Shown here one piece after another: positions 1 through 6,930 of a DNA stretch of 27,581 nucleotides; within the stretch, counting starts at the first letter, position 1; each line of letters opens with the position of its first letter. The stretch covers positions 1 to 27,581 of the forward strand of contig CAJPOF010000027.1 in assembly GCA_905372235.1 (NCBI GenBank). Direction: 5' to 3'. A model generated the notes under the pieces. It worked only from the letters and a program-made list of their open reading frames with translations. It had not been told where the DNA came from and searched no databases. This DNA comes from an uncultured Treponema sp. Lineage in GTDB: Bacteria > Spirochaetota > Spirochaetia > Treponematales > Treponemataceae. The position numbers were made by a program, and so were the translations under genes.

Positions 1-1
1 C

Positions 2-70
2 TCTCAAAGAAAGATAAAAATGAAAAAGAAAAAACGGAAGGACGGAAAGTCCAAAAAGTCGGGAAAGTAG
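2..70 (+). CDS. possible C-terminal tail of an upstream gene (partial)
   Basis: Reading frame 2 is open from the left edge to a TAG at 68-70. It encodes a very lysine-rich tail that ends in KSKKSGK. Frame 1 is also open here, running to 160, so the frame is not certain. I favour frame 2 because it ends 69 bases before the nrdR start, whereas frame 1 would run into nrdR. Nothing in the visible residues identifies a family. Only the basic, disordered character of the tail can be stated. Confidence 0.3.
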   Translation, partial: SQRKIKMKKKKRKDGKSKKSGK

Positions 71-139
71 CCTTGCCTTTTGGCGTCTTGTCCTTTATAT
101 TTCTATTCGGATCTAAAAAATCCATCACAAGAGGAAAAT

Positions 140-616
140 ATGCGCTGTCCTTATTGCGGTAGCCTGGACGACAAAGTTATAGAATCCAGAACAATGGCGA
201 ACGGAGAGACAATCCGCCGCCGGAGGGAATGTATCTCGTGCGGATACAGGTTCACAAGTTACGAGCGGATAGAAGAAAAACCGTTCATGGTCGTAAAGCG
301 TGACGGCAGACGGCAACCCTTCGACCACGCAAAACTCGCCAAGGGAATAGAAAGAGCACTCGAAAAAAGATCAATCACAACGACCACAGTAGAAAACCTC
401 GTAAACGAAATAGAGGACGACGCAATAATGAAGGGAAAATCCGCAAGGGAAATCACCACAACGGATTTGGGCGCGCTTGTCATGCAGCATCTTTACAAAC
501 TGGACAAAGTCGCCTACATAAGGTTCGCTTCCGCATACAAGCATTTTGAGACACTGGAAGAGTTCATAACCGAAGTAAAGAACGCCGAAGAAAACGACAT
601 GACAAAATCCACATAA
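140..616 (+). CDS. nrdR: transcriptional repressor NrdR
   Basis: NrdR is a zinc-finger and ATP-cone repressor that senses (d)ATP and shuts down ribonucleotide reductase genes. The 158-residue product opens with MRCPYCG. The zinc ribbon cysteines are C3 and C6, then C31 and C34 in ECISCGYRFTSYE. The ATP-cone follows at about residues 49-139, starting FMVVKRDGRRQPFD and containing the family-typical VAYIRFASAYKHF near the end. I chose the ATG at 140, preceded by AGAGGA at 130-135, over a TTG at 80 that would add 20 residues absent from the family. Family length is about 150. No ribonucleotide reductase gene or obvious NrdR box is visible in the window, so its targets lie elsewhere. Confidence 0.95.
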   Translation: MRCPYCGSLDDKVIESRTMANGETIRRRRECISCGYRFTSYERIEEKPFMVVKRDGRRQPFDHAKLAKGIERALEKRSITTTTVENLVNEIEDDAIMKGKSAREITTTDLGALVMQHLYKLDKVAYIRFASAYKHFETLEEFITEVKNAEENDMTKST

Positions 617-928
617 TTTTCCCTTTCCTATATCGAAAAACGAAAATCGTTCGGAACAAACCGAAAAACAGTTTTCACGAACGTAGTATGCCTTTCAATC
701 GTGAACGAACGCGCCTTCCGCCAGAAAATCCAATGTAAGGTGAAGAGTTCTTCGTGAAAGCCGGCAGATTAAAAAAACACTCGGAAAAACAGCAGCTTTG
801 GCGATTTTGCTGTCCGGCTTTGAAAAAAATATTCGGATAAAAAAAACAAAGAAAATAAACTTCCCTATCCATGAGGCGGACATACGGCAAACATTCCGCC
901 GACAATTCATAAAAATGTCCGCCCGGTG
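617..928. other. non-coding spacer between nrdR and tRNA-Met, with one nested hairpin
   Basis: I see no convincing gene here; the open frames on the minus strand have no ribosome binding site or recognisable product. The one clear structure is an 8 bp stem, AAAGCCGG at 757-764 with CCGGCTTT at 814-821. It encloses a second stem, CAGCA at 790-794 with TGCTG at 808-812. No T-run follows on either strand, so it is not a standard terminator. It could be a processed leader or a small RNA; I cannot assign a role. Confidence 0.4.
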
Positions 929-957
929 TTGACACCATCGCTTCATTTTGATAAAGT
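929..957 (+). promoter_or_regulatory. sigma-70-type promoter for tRNA-Met
   Basis: A perfect -35 TTGACA at 929-934 is followed by 17 bases and a -10 TAAAGT at 952-957 (4 of 6 consensus). The predicted start near 964 lies just upstream of the tRNA at 972. A dyad, GGTGT-TG-ACACC at 925-936, overlaps the -35 and could be an operator or chance. Confidence 0.6.
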
Positions 958-971
958 TGTGGAAATCTTGT

Positions 972-1044
972 GGCGACGTAGCTCAGTTGGCAGAGCATCC
1001 GGCTCATATCCGGCAGGTCGTAGGTTCAATCCCCACCGTCGCTA
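972..1044 (+). tRNA. tRNA-Met (CAT), probably the elongator
   Basis: A full cloverleaf can be drawn. The acceptor stem is GGCGACG with CGTCGCT, the D-arm GCTC/GAGC, the anticodon loop CTCATAT giving CAT, and the T-loop TTCAATC. The discriminator base is A1044 and CCA is not encoded. The initiator signature of three G-C pairs closing the anticodon stem over an unpaired 1-72 is absent, because G1-T72 can wobble-pair. I therefore prefer elongator Met; a lysidine-modified Ile2 tRNA also carries CAT and cannot be fully excluded. The outermost anticodon-stem pair (T998 with C1014) is mismatched, as is one T-stem pair. Confidence 0.92.
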
Positions 1045-1049
1045 AAGCC

Positions 1050-1078
1050 ATCCTGCAAGGAATCCTGCAGGATTTTTT
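1050..1078 (+). terminator. intrinsic terminator-like hairpin between tRNA-Met and argF
   Basis: ATCCTGCA at 1050-1057 pairs with TGCAGGAT at 1066-1073 (8 bp, 8-base loop), followed directly by a T-run ending at 1078. It is built from two direct copies of ATCCTGCA, the second lying inside a palindrome, so a smaller alternative hairpin at 1062-1073 is possible. It ends only 8 bases before the argF ribosome binding site. It either terminates the tRNA transcript with read-through into argF, or acts on argF expression. Confidence 0.65.
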
Positions 1079-1097
1079 GTTTAACAAAAGGACTTTC

Positions 1098-2042
1098 ATG
1101 GAAACATTCAATGCGCCCTTCAAGGGTCGTTCTTTGCTGAACTGGATCGACTGGTCTTTCTCCGATATAGAGGTTCTGCTTGACATAGCGGAAAAAGTCA
1201 AGGAAGAATCTCACCGAGGAGAAATACACCAGCGTTTCCTTGGAAAAACAATCGCACTGATATTCGAAAAAAGGTCCACCCGCACCAGAAGCGCTTTCGA
1301 GACTGCCTTCGCAGAAGAAGGCGGACACCCTGTGTTCATGTCCACGGACGACATACAGCTTGGCGGAAAAGAATCAGTAAAAGACACAGCGCGGGCTTTG
1401 GGCAGAATGTTCAGCGCAATCGAATTCAGGGGATTTTCGCAGGAACACGTAGCAGAACTTTCAAAATATTCCGGCGTTCCGGTAATAAACGGGCTTACCG
1501 ACAGTTTTCATCCCACGCAGGCGCTTGCCGACGTTATGACGCTGAGGGAAAATTTCGGGAAACAAAGAAAACTTAAATGGGTCTACTGCGGAGACGGACG
1601 CAACAACGTGGCAAGTTCCATGATGCTTATCTCGGCAAAACTCGGAATCGACTTTGCATCATTCAGCCCCAAGGAACTTTTTCCGGATGACGAAATACGG
1701 AAGATTTCCGCCGCATTCGCCGAAAAATCTGGTGCAAAAATCGATATTAGTGATAGAATGAATGTCGTTGAAGGCGCAGATGCGCTCTACACGGACGTAT
1801 GGGTCTCCATGGGTGAAGAAGCCTTGGAGGCGCGGCGAAAGGAACTTCTCTCGCCTTTCAGTGTCGATTCCGCCCTTATGGCTGCGACAGGAAAAAACGA
1901 CACGATATTCCTTCACTGCCTTCCTGCCGTAAAAGGACAGGAGGTTACCGAAGCGGTGTTCGAGGGAAAGCAAAGCCGTGTATGGGATCAAGCCGAAAAC
2001 AGAAAGCACACAATAAAAGCAATCATGTTGAGCCTTTTATAG
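1098..2042 (+). CDS. argF: ornithine carbamoyltransferase
   Basis: Cytoplasmic enzyme joining carbamoyl phosphate and ornithine to give citrulline (arginine synthesis), or running in reverse in the arginine deiminase pathway (arcB). The 314-residue length is normal. The carbamoyl phosphate motif STRTR is at 60-64, HPTQ at 138-141, the ornithine-binding SMG loop in DVWVSMGEE at 233-241, and the catalytic HCLPA at 273-277. The ATG at 1098 follows AAAAGGA at 1086-1092. A longer open frame beginning at 948 runs through the tRNA and is not real. No other arginine gene is next to it, so the sequence alone does not say whether it works in synthesis or breakdown. Its promoter is unclear: the nearest is the tRNA promoter, with a terminator-like hairpin between. 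Confidence 0.95.
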   Translation: METFNAPFKGRSLLNWIDWSFSDIEVLLDIAEKVKEESHRGEIHQRFLGKTIALIFEKRSTRTRSAFETAFAEEGGHPVFMSTDDIQLGGKESVKDTARALGRMFSAIEFRGFSQEHVAELSKYSGVPVINGLTDSFHPTQALADVMTLRENFGKQRKLKWVYCGDGRNNVASSMMLISAKLGIDFASFSPKELFPDDEIRKISAAFAEKSGAKIDISDRMNVVEGADALYTDVWVSMGEEALEARRKELLSPFSVDSALMAATGKNDTIFLHCLPAVKGQEVTEAVFEGKQSRVWDQAENRKHTIKAIMLSLL

Positions 2043-2064
2043 GTCAACTTTTAGGAGTGAAAGA

Positions 2065-2502
2065 ATGAAAAAACTTTTATGCGCAGTTTCAGTATTTGCC
2101 GCCGTGATGACAGCAGCATTTGCCGTCCCTACGAAGCACAATGAAACGCACGAAGAGAACTGGTCGGACATAACCTATGTTCAGGTCCCCATCTACAGGA
2201 TTTTCGACTCTAAGGATGCCTACCTGGTTATCTACGCAAAGAACAGGCTTGGAGAAGGAAAAGCGGTTATCCCAAAAAAATGGGCGAAAGGAAACCCGGA
2301 CAACCCAAAAAAACTCAAGATAAGGTTTTTGGACCGAGGAAGACTTCAGCCTTTCATGACGGTGGTCAAAAAAAGCGGAGAGTTCAAGCAGGTGATACTT
2401 AACGTGCCTCCAAGCAAGTTGGAGCCGGTATGGGGTCTTGTGGACACAAAGAAGGAAATCGAGGGTGTGGACAAAGACACTCTCGAAGAACTTGAGTTGT
2501 AG
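2065..2502 (+). CDS. small exported protein of unknown function
   Basis: This is a 145-residue protein with a clear signal peptide: MKK, a hydrophobic stretch at about 5-20, and a likely type I cleavage after AAFA (residue 20). There is no lipobox cysteine. The mature part is mixed-charge and probably beta-rich in the middle (ITYVQVPIYRIFDS, DAYLVIYAKN), and it ends in an acidic tail. I do not recognise the family. The start follows AGGAG at 2053-2057 with good spacing. It lies 22 bases after argF and may be cotranscribed with it. A hairpin downstream closes the unit. The likely location is the periplasm. Confidence 0.8.
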   Translation: MKKLLCAVSVFAAVMTAAFAVPTKHNETHEENWSDITYVQVPIYRIFDSKDAYLVIYAKNRLGEGKAVIPKKWAKGNPDNPKKLKIRFLDRGRLQPFMTVVKKSGEFKQVILNVPPSKLEPVWGLVDTKKEIEGVDKDTLEELEL

Positions 2503-2523
2503 ACGCTTTGAAAAAAAATAAAG

Positions 2524-2569
2524 GGGCTTTCCAAAAACTTTAGATTTTGGAAAGTTTCCTTGATTTTTA
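2524..2569 (+). terminator. probable terminator after argF and the exported protein
   Basis: CTTTCCAAAA at 2527-2536 pairs perfectly with TTTTGGAAAG at 2545-2554 (10 bp, 8-base loop). G-T pairs extend the base, and T-rich sequence follows with a TTTTT near 2564-2568. The T-run is not immediate, so efficiency is uncertain. The remaining spacer up to 2736 shows no gene. Confidence 0.55.
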
Positions 2570-2736
2570 CTTGCGATGTTTGGTTAAATCATTTCGATAC
2601 AATGGCTTAACAAAACTCGGCGATATGTCCAAAAACCGACCGGCTTTTTAGACACTCTCTTTAAATACAAAATCTCGCTCAGAGCAATGCGGATAGTTCT
2701 GCATTAGGCTGATTTTTTGTCAAAAGGTGCTTACGG

Positions 2737-3723
2737 ATGAAAGAAATAACCGAACATCAACTGAAAGAATTTTCGGATTTCGTGAACGGACACAGTTTTT
2801 TTTATGTCATCGGACACAAAGAACCAGACGGAGACTGCATATCCTCGTGCCTTGGAGTCAGGGCAATTCTTGAAAAACACAAAAAACAATACCAACTTTT
2901 GTCCGCAGGTCCTTTCAAAAGAAACGAGATTCAGGAATACAAGGCTCTTTTTTCAAGCGAGATGGATTTTCTTTCGGAAGCAGAACGGAAAGACACCGGA
3001 CTTATAATCGTCGACTGCTCCGAACTTTCAAGGCTCGGCGAAATCGACGGCGACCTTGAAAATCTTGACACGTTCATAATAGACCACCACAAGACATCGG
3101 GCTGTCCCGAAGGTGCAAAAGCCATAATCGATCCTGAAAGCCCCGCCGCAGCCCTTATCGTGCAGGTCCTTTACGAAAAACTTTGCGGAAAGATGGATAA
3201 AAACTTGGCAGAAGAACTGTATCTTGGAATAATGACGGACACGGGATTTTTCCGCTTCCTTTCCGAAAAAGATTCCGATGCGCTAGTGCTGATTTCCCAT
3301 CTTCTTGAGGCAGGGGCGAATCCAAAAAAAACATACGACAAAATCAACAGCGGAAAGCCGTACAGCACCCGAAAACTTTTAGGAATCCTTCTTGAACACA
3401 CGGAACTTCACCTTGACGGAAAACTTTCTTTGACATACGAGACAATGGACGACACCCGCAGGTTCGGACAGGAAGGAAGAGATTCCGACCTTCTCTACCA
3501 GGCCCTTCTTTCCACTAAGGGAGTTGAAGCGGTAGCGTTCATCCGGCAGGAAACCGAGAACAGCTGCACCGCAGGATTCAGAAGCCGTGACAAAGTGGAC
3601 GTAAGTTACGTCGCCCAAAAATTCGGGGGAGGAGGACACAAGAACGCCGCAGGACTAAGCTGCGAAGGTCGCCTTGAAAACCTGATTCCGGCAATAATAA
3701 AGGAATTTGCCCGAATAATGTAG
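2737..3723 (+). CDS. nrnA: DHH/DHHA1 phosphoesterase, NrnA-like (oligoribonuclease / pAp phosphatase)
   Basis: A 328-residue manganese-dependent phosphoesterase of the NrnA/RecJ-like superfamily. Family members degrade very short RNAs and dephosphorylate 3'-phosphoadenosine 5'-phosphate in the cytoplasm. The metal-binding motifs are visible: GHKEPDGD at 26-33, IVDCSE at about 91-96 and DHHKTS at 116-121. The DHHA1 substrate-binding motif GGGGHKNAAG is at 297-306. The ATG at 2737 follows AAAAGGTG at about 2722-2728. Length matches the family (about 310-330). It stands alone, with more than 100 bases on both sides. The exact substrate (nanoRNA, pAp or a cyclic dinucleotide product) cannot be told from the motifs. 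Confidence 0.85.
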   Translation: MKEITEHQLKEFSDFVNGHSFFYVIGHKEPDGDCISSCLGVRAILEKHKKQYQLLSAGPFKRNEIQEYKALFSSEMDFLSEAERKDTGLIIVDCSELSRLGEIDGDLENLDTFIIDHHKTSGCPEGAKAIIDPESPAAALIVQVLYEKLCGKMDKNLAEELYLGIMTDTGFFRFLSEKDSDALVLISHLLEAGANPKKTYDKINSGKPYSTRKLLGILLEHTELHLDGKLSLTYETMDDTRRFGQEGRDSDLLYQALLSTKGVEAVAFIRQETENSCTAGFRSRDKVDVSYVAQKFGGGGHKNAAGLSCEGRLENLIPAIIKEFARIM

Positions 3724-3831
3724 ATTTTTTATCATTTTTTGGAATTATTCCCGTCATTTCTTTTCATTTTATCAAAAGAAAATCCGAAAAGATAAGCATA
3801 AAGTATTTCATGTCAAAAAGGATGAAAAAAA

Positions 3832-4839
3832 ATGAACGTAAACGGCGATGATGTATTCAATCTTCCGGACCTTGTGTCCCAACAAAAAATCAGTGTAAAA
3901 GATGCCTTGAACCTCATAGGAGAGGAGATTACCCGGCATCCTTTTAAATTCGGAATAACTGGAAATGCGAGCGAAATCGCAAGCGACCTGTACTTTGCGA
4001 TTCTAAAGAACGGGCATTTCCTATTCGAGCATTACAGAAAAGACTACTGCACTTTCAAGACTTACCTATGCTCATTCATAAGGTATCAGATAAAATCGAT
4101 AAAAAGGGAAAACTACAACCAGTACGAAAAACAAAGGACCTTCGAGCAAGTCGAAGGGACAGAGTACGAAAGTGCAAAAGAAAAATACGAGAAAAACGAA
4201 TTCGAATACAAGATAATGCACTTTAAGCCGTATTCGCTTTCCGAAAAAGAAAAAGCGCCGTACATACGGAAAAAGCAGCTTAAAAAACTTCCGGAAGAAC
4301 TTAAAAATGCACCGGGAAACGACCTTAGCGTTGCAGACGTGCTTTGCGACTTCACAAAGTCCAACGAGACAAAGCGGAAACTCACCCTTGTAATCGCCCT
4401 TAAATCCTGCTACTACCTGAGCGAGGAAAACCTTTCCACGATAGCAAGATTCTGCCGAGTGGATTTCGAAATGTTCATGAAAGCGATAGACTCGCTAAAG
4501 CTCACGCTGGGAGAAAAGCAAAAAAGATACGAGAAACTCAAGGATAAACGGGATTTTTCGTACTACCAGCACAGAAAATGCATGGAAAGGCTTCAGGACA
4601 GGAAGGACTTTTATCTTCCCACCGACGACATAGAACGCCTGTGCAAATTCCACACGGAAAAATGGATAAACAAAACAAGTTTCCTGCAGAACAAGTCCTA
4701 TAAAGTCTGTCCGACGAACAAGTCCATAGCAAACATACTTGGAATCTGCGAAAGGCAGGTAGGTTATTATCTGAACCATGCGGACGACCTTCTGAAAATA
4801 GACAAGGCTGAGGTAGAGGCGGCTAGGTTCCAGTCCTGA
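3832..4839 (+). CDS. unknown protein with sigma-factor-region-2-like N-terminus and C-terminal HTH
   Basis: This is a 335-residue protein I cannot place in a named family. Residues 47-93 resemble the core of sigma-70 region 2: an acidic helix around ASEIASDLYFAILKN, then FKTYLCSFIRYQIKSIKRE, like the FxxWLxxIaRN segment of ECF sigmas. Residues 294-318 (PTNKSIANILG, then ERQVGYYL) look like a helix-turn-helix. The middle is very rich in Lys, Glu, Tyr and Arg. It has no signal peptide or membrane segment. The start follows AAAAAGGATG, and the gene sits between two unrelated housekeeping genes. A divergent sigma factor or DNA-binding regulator is an inference from local pattern only; a coincidental helical resemblance is possible. 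Confidence 0.75.
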   Translation: MNVNGDDVFNLPDLVSQQKISVKDALNLIGEEITRHPFKFGITGNASEIASDLYFAILKNGHFLFEHYRKDYCTFKTYLCSFIRYQIKSIKRENYNQYEKQRTFEQVEGTEYESAKEKYEKNEFEYKIMHFKPYSLSEKEKAPYIRKKQLKKLPEELKNAPGNDLSVADVLCDFTKSNETKRKLTLVIALKSCYYLSEENLSTIARFCRVDFEMFMKAIDSLKLTLGEKQKRYEKLKDKRDFSYYQHRKCMERLQDRKDFYLPTDDIERLCKFHTEKWINKTSFLQNKSYKVCPTNKSIANILGICERQVGYYLNHADDLLKIDKAEVEAARFQS

Positions 4840-4906
4840 AAGTCCGTTCGCTTTGAATCAGGAAGCGTGGACTAAAAATGAGGATTCGGTTATATTTCCC
4901 AAAGAA

Positions 4907-5563
4907 ATGAAGATTTATCTAGCCACAGGAAACATAAACAAAAAGAAGGAATTCTCCCGAATCCTCAAAGAGCACACCGTAGTAATCCCAAAGGACGAAG
5001 GAATCGACTTTGACCCGGTGGAAGACGGCTTCACCTTCTACGAAAACGGCATAATAAAGGCGAAGGCGCTCTACCAAATAGTACGCTCTCCCGTAGTAGC
5101 GGACGATTCAGGAATCTCGGTGGACGCGCTCGGCGGAATCCCCGGAATCTACTCCGCCCGCTACGGAGGACCGCTTTTCCCAAAAGGAATACCCGACGGC
5201 TCTAAAATTCCGCAAAGCGAGCAAAACCGGCTTCTTATAGAAAGTTTGAACACCGCCTTGGATAAAGGAGAAGTTGACACGTCTACGTTCAAGAACGGTC
5301 CTCGTTCCGCACACTACACGTGTTCCATGATTCTGTATCTTGGAAACGACAGGCTTTTTGTCGTGCAGGAAACCATGGAAGGAACTATCGTCGAGTCAAT
5401 CGACAAAGCAAGGGGCGAAGGAGGCTTCGGCTACGACCCGATATTCTTTATTCCAAGCCTTTCTCTAACCGCAGCGGAACTCACGGCGGACGAAAAGAAC
5501 GCAATCTCGCACAGAGGAAAGGCTTCAAGGCTTATCCAAAAAATAATCGACAACATTTTATAA
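4907..5563 (+). CDS. rdgB: non-canonical purine NTP pyrophosphatase (RdgB/HAM1 family)
   Basis: Hydrolyses ITP, dITP and XTP to monophosphates, cleaning the nucleotide pool. The 218-residue product begins MKIYLATGNINKKKEF, the family's nucleotide-binding start. It then has VADDSGISVDALGG and PGIYSARYGG, GEGGFGYDPIF, and the C-terminal AISHRGKASRL. A TTG at 4853 would add 18 residues with no family match, so I place the start at the ATG at 4907, although its ribosome binding site is weak (AAAGA). It is 67 bases downstream of the sigma-like gene and may depend on read-through from it. Confidence 0.93.
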   Translation: MKIYLATGNINKKKEFSRILKEHTVVIPKDEGIDFDPVEDGFTFYENGIIKAKALYQIVRSPVVADDSGISVDALGGIPGIYSARYGGPLFPKGIPDGSKIPQSEQNRLLIESLNTALDKGEVDTSTFKNGPRSAHYTCSMILYLGNDRLFVVQETMEGTIVESIDKARGEGGFGYDPIFFIPSLSLTAAELTADEKNAISHRGKASRLIQKIIDNIL

Positions 5564-5578
5564 TGATGCCTCCGAGTT

Positions 5579-5605
5579 TTAACTTGCCCTATCATCGCAA
5601 GTTAA
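5579..5605. other. 9 bp inverted repeat after rdgB
   Basis: TTAACTTGC at 5579-5587 pairs perfectly with GCAAGTTAA at 5597-5605 across a 9-base loop. No T-run follows directly. Some 25 bases later an A-run and a T-run flank GATCA. It could be a weak terminator for rdgB or a transcript-end stabiliser. Confidence 0.4.
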
Positions 5606-5662
5606 GACATCGCATTTTCAAAGTTTCATCTAAAAAAAAGATCATTTTTTTTATTTTTCCGC

Positions 5663-5690
5663 TAAAGTTTTTAATTTCCCATGCCGAAAA
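5663..5690 (+). promoter_or_regulatory. sigma-28 (FliA) promoter of the first flaB
   Basis: TAAAGTTT at 5663-5670 is a perfect match to the flagellar sigma-28 -35. It is followed by 12 bases and GCCGAAAA at 5683-5690 (7 of 8 against GCCGATAA). Consensus spacing is 11, so this is one base long. The predicted start near 5697 gives a leader of about 138 bases. Confidence 0.7.
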
Positions 5691-5714
5691 TCTAAAAAGA
5701 AATGTAGGTGCTGT

Positions 5715-5828
5715 AAGGCTCCGAGCGTTTCTGTTGCAAAAGTGTGTAGATGCAGCCTTGAAAACATATGCACATTTTTGCAAAAATTTCGGGTAACACG
5801 GACGTTACCTTTTTATATTCCAAGGAGG
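5715..5828 (+). promoter_or_regulatory. structured flaB1 leader with candidate CsrA-binding hairpin
   Basis: The leader can form AAGGCT/AGCCTT (5715-5720 with 5754-5759). It also contains the palindrome ATTTTTGCAAAAAT (5774-5787) and a tight hairpin GGTAAC/GTTACC (5792-5797 with 5804-5809) whose six-base loop is ACGGAC. A loop-exposed ANGGA is the hallmark of a CsrA site. TTTTT at 5810-5814 follows the hairpin, so it also resembles a terminator. The Shine-Dalgarno AAGGAGG at 5822-5828 offers a second GGA. Two sites, one in a hairpin and one over the Shine-Dalgarno, is the arrangement known for the Bacillus hag leader. Confidence 0.6.
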
Positions 5829-5834
5829 AATACT

Positions 5835-6695
5835 ATGGTTATCAACCACAACATGTCGGCAATCTATGCCAATCGTCAGCTGGGAATCACGGGTCTTGAT
5901 CTTTCAAAAGACATGGAAAAGCTCTCATCTGGAATGAGAATCAACCGCGCTGGAGACGACGCTTCGGGACTTGCAGTATCCGAAAAAATGCGCAGCCAGA
6001 TTCGCGGATTGAACCAGGCTTCTCAGAACGCTGAGAACGGAATCTCATTCATCCAGACAACCGAGGGTTACCTTCAGGAGACGACGGATATCATGCAGCG
6101 CATCCGCGAGCTTGCTATCCAGTCTTCCAACGGAATCTACAGTGCGGAAGACCGCATGCAGATTCAGGTTGAGGTTTCAGCGCTCGTATCCGAAGTTGAC
6201 CGCATAGCAAGTTCAGCCCAGTTCAACGGAATGAACATGCTTACGGGACGATTTGCTCAGCCAACAGGAGAAAACTCCGTGACAGCGTCAATGTGGTTCC
6301 ACATCGGAGCTAACATGGACCAGCGCATGCAGGTTTTCATCGGAACAATGTCCGCAGTGGCGTTGGGAATCCGAGAAATCAGCAACGGAGAAAAAATTCT
6401 GCTTGATACACCAGAAAACGCCAACCGCGCTATCGGCATTATCGACGAGGGTCTCAAGAAGATCAACAAACAGCGTGCGGATCTCGGTGCTTACCAGAAC
6501 CGAATGGAATTCGCCGTCAAAGGTTTGGATATTTCATCTGAGAACCTTCAGGCTTCCGAATCACGAATCCGTGATACGGACATGGCAGCACAGATGGTAG
6601 AGTTCACAAAGAATTCTGTACTTCAGCAGGCAGGAACAGCAATGCTTGCACAGGCTAACAGCCAGAGTCAGAATGTTTTGAGCCTTCTTCGATAG
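5835..6695 (+). CDS. flaB: core flagellin FlaB (first copy)
   Basis: A 286-residue flagellin of the spirochete FlaB class, polymerising into the periplasmic flagellar filament core. Conserved D0/D1 N-terminus: MVINHNMSAIYANRQLG, then LSSGMRINRAGDDASGLAV and MRSQIRGLNQAS. The C-terminal D0/D1 helix runs through RIRDTDMAAQMVEFTK and ends LAQANSQSQNVLSLLR. The variable centre is very short, as in other FlaB proteins. There is no signal peptide, consistent with type III export. The ATG at 5835 follows AAGGAGG; an upstream in-frame start at 5742 would add residues alien to flagellins. It is read from a sigma-28 promoter through a structured leader. It is very similar to the second copy but differs most around residues 145-220. 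Confidence 0.96.
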   Translation: MVINHNMSAIYANRQLGITGLDLSKDMEKLSSGMRINRAGDDASGLAVSEKMRSQIRGLNQASQNAENGISFIQTTEGYLQETTDIMQRIRELAIQSSNGIYSAEDRMQIQVEVSALVSEVDRIASSAQFNGMNMLTGRFAQPTGENSVTASMWFHIGANMDQRMQVFIGTMSAVALGIREISNGEKILLDTPENANRAIGIIDEGLKKINKQRADLGAYQNRMEFAVKGLDISSENLQASESRIRDTDMAAQMVEFTKNSVLQQAGTAMLAQANSQSQNVLSLLR

Positions 6696-6897
6696 GGCTT
6701 TTACGTTCGCTCCGACTGATTTTCATCATGAGAATGAAAAACCGTTCGCATGATGAAAAGGCTTAAAGCCATGCCGGATGCAGAAATTCTTTAAAGGCAG
6801 GCTTTAGGCGATGCGCATGGCTGAACGCCGGATTTTCAAAATATGCGACGCATACTGAAAATCGGCTCTCAGCTAAATGCAAAGTCTAAAGAATGTC
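6696..6897 (+). other. hairpin-rich 3' region after flaB1
   Basis: No gene here. Three strong stems follow one another. TTTTCATCATG at 6720-6730 pairs with CATGATGAAAA at 6749-6759 (11 bp). AGCCATGC at 6767-6774 pairs with GCATGGCT at 6815-6822 (8 bp). A bulged hairpin at 6827-6866 pairs GCCG-ATTTTCA with TGAAAAT-CGGC and has an inner TATGC/GCATA. None has a clear T-run. They may terminate or stabilise the flaB1 message, or form a small RNA. Confidence 0.5.
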
Positions 6898-6926
6898 TTG
6901 TCTTTACCCGGATAGTGTACTATAAT
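6898..6926 (+). promoter_or_regulatory. sigma-70-type promoter of the second flaB
   Basis: TTGTCT at 6898-6903 (4 of 6), 17 bases, then a perfect TATAAT at 6921-6926. The predicted start at about 6931-6934 coincides with the first base pairs of a strong hairpin. No good sigma-28 promoter is visible for this gene. A TAAAG at 6886-6890 lacks a properly spaced GCCGATAA. Confidence 0.65.
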
Positions 6927-6930
6927 TCGT

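Noticed and set aside
80..139. Longer nrdR from a TTG at 80
   Set aside because: It adds 20 residues before the zinc ribbon that no NrdR has; the ATG at 140 has AGAGGA at the right distance.
948..1097. 5' extension of argF through the tRNA gene
   Set aside because: The extra 50 codons are the tRNA-Met and terminator read as protein. The ATG at 1098 has a good ribosome binding site and gives the family length.
4853..4906. Longer rdgB from a TTG at 4853
   Set aside because: It has no ribosome binding site and the family begins at the nucleotide-binding LATGN segment just after the ATG at 4907.
5623..5660. A-run and T-run around GATCA as an rdgB terminator
   Set aside because: The stem would be only A-T pairs and too weak to call.
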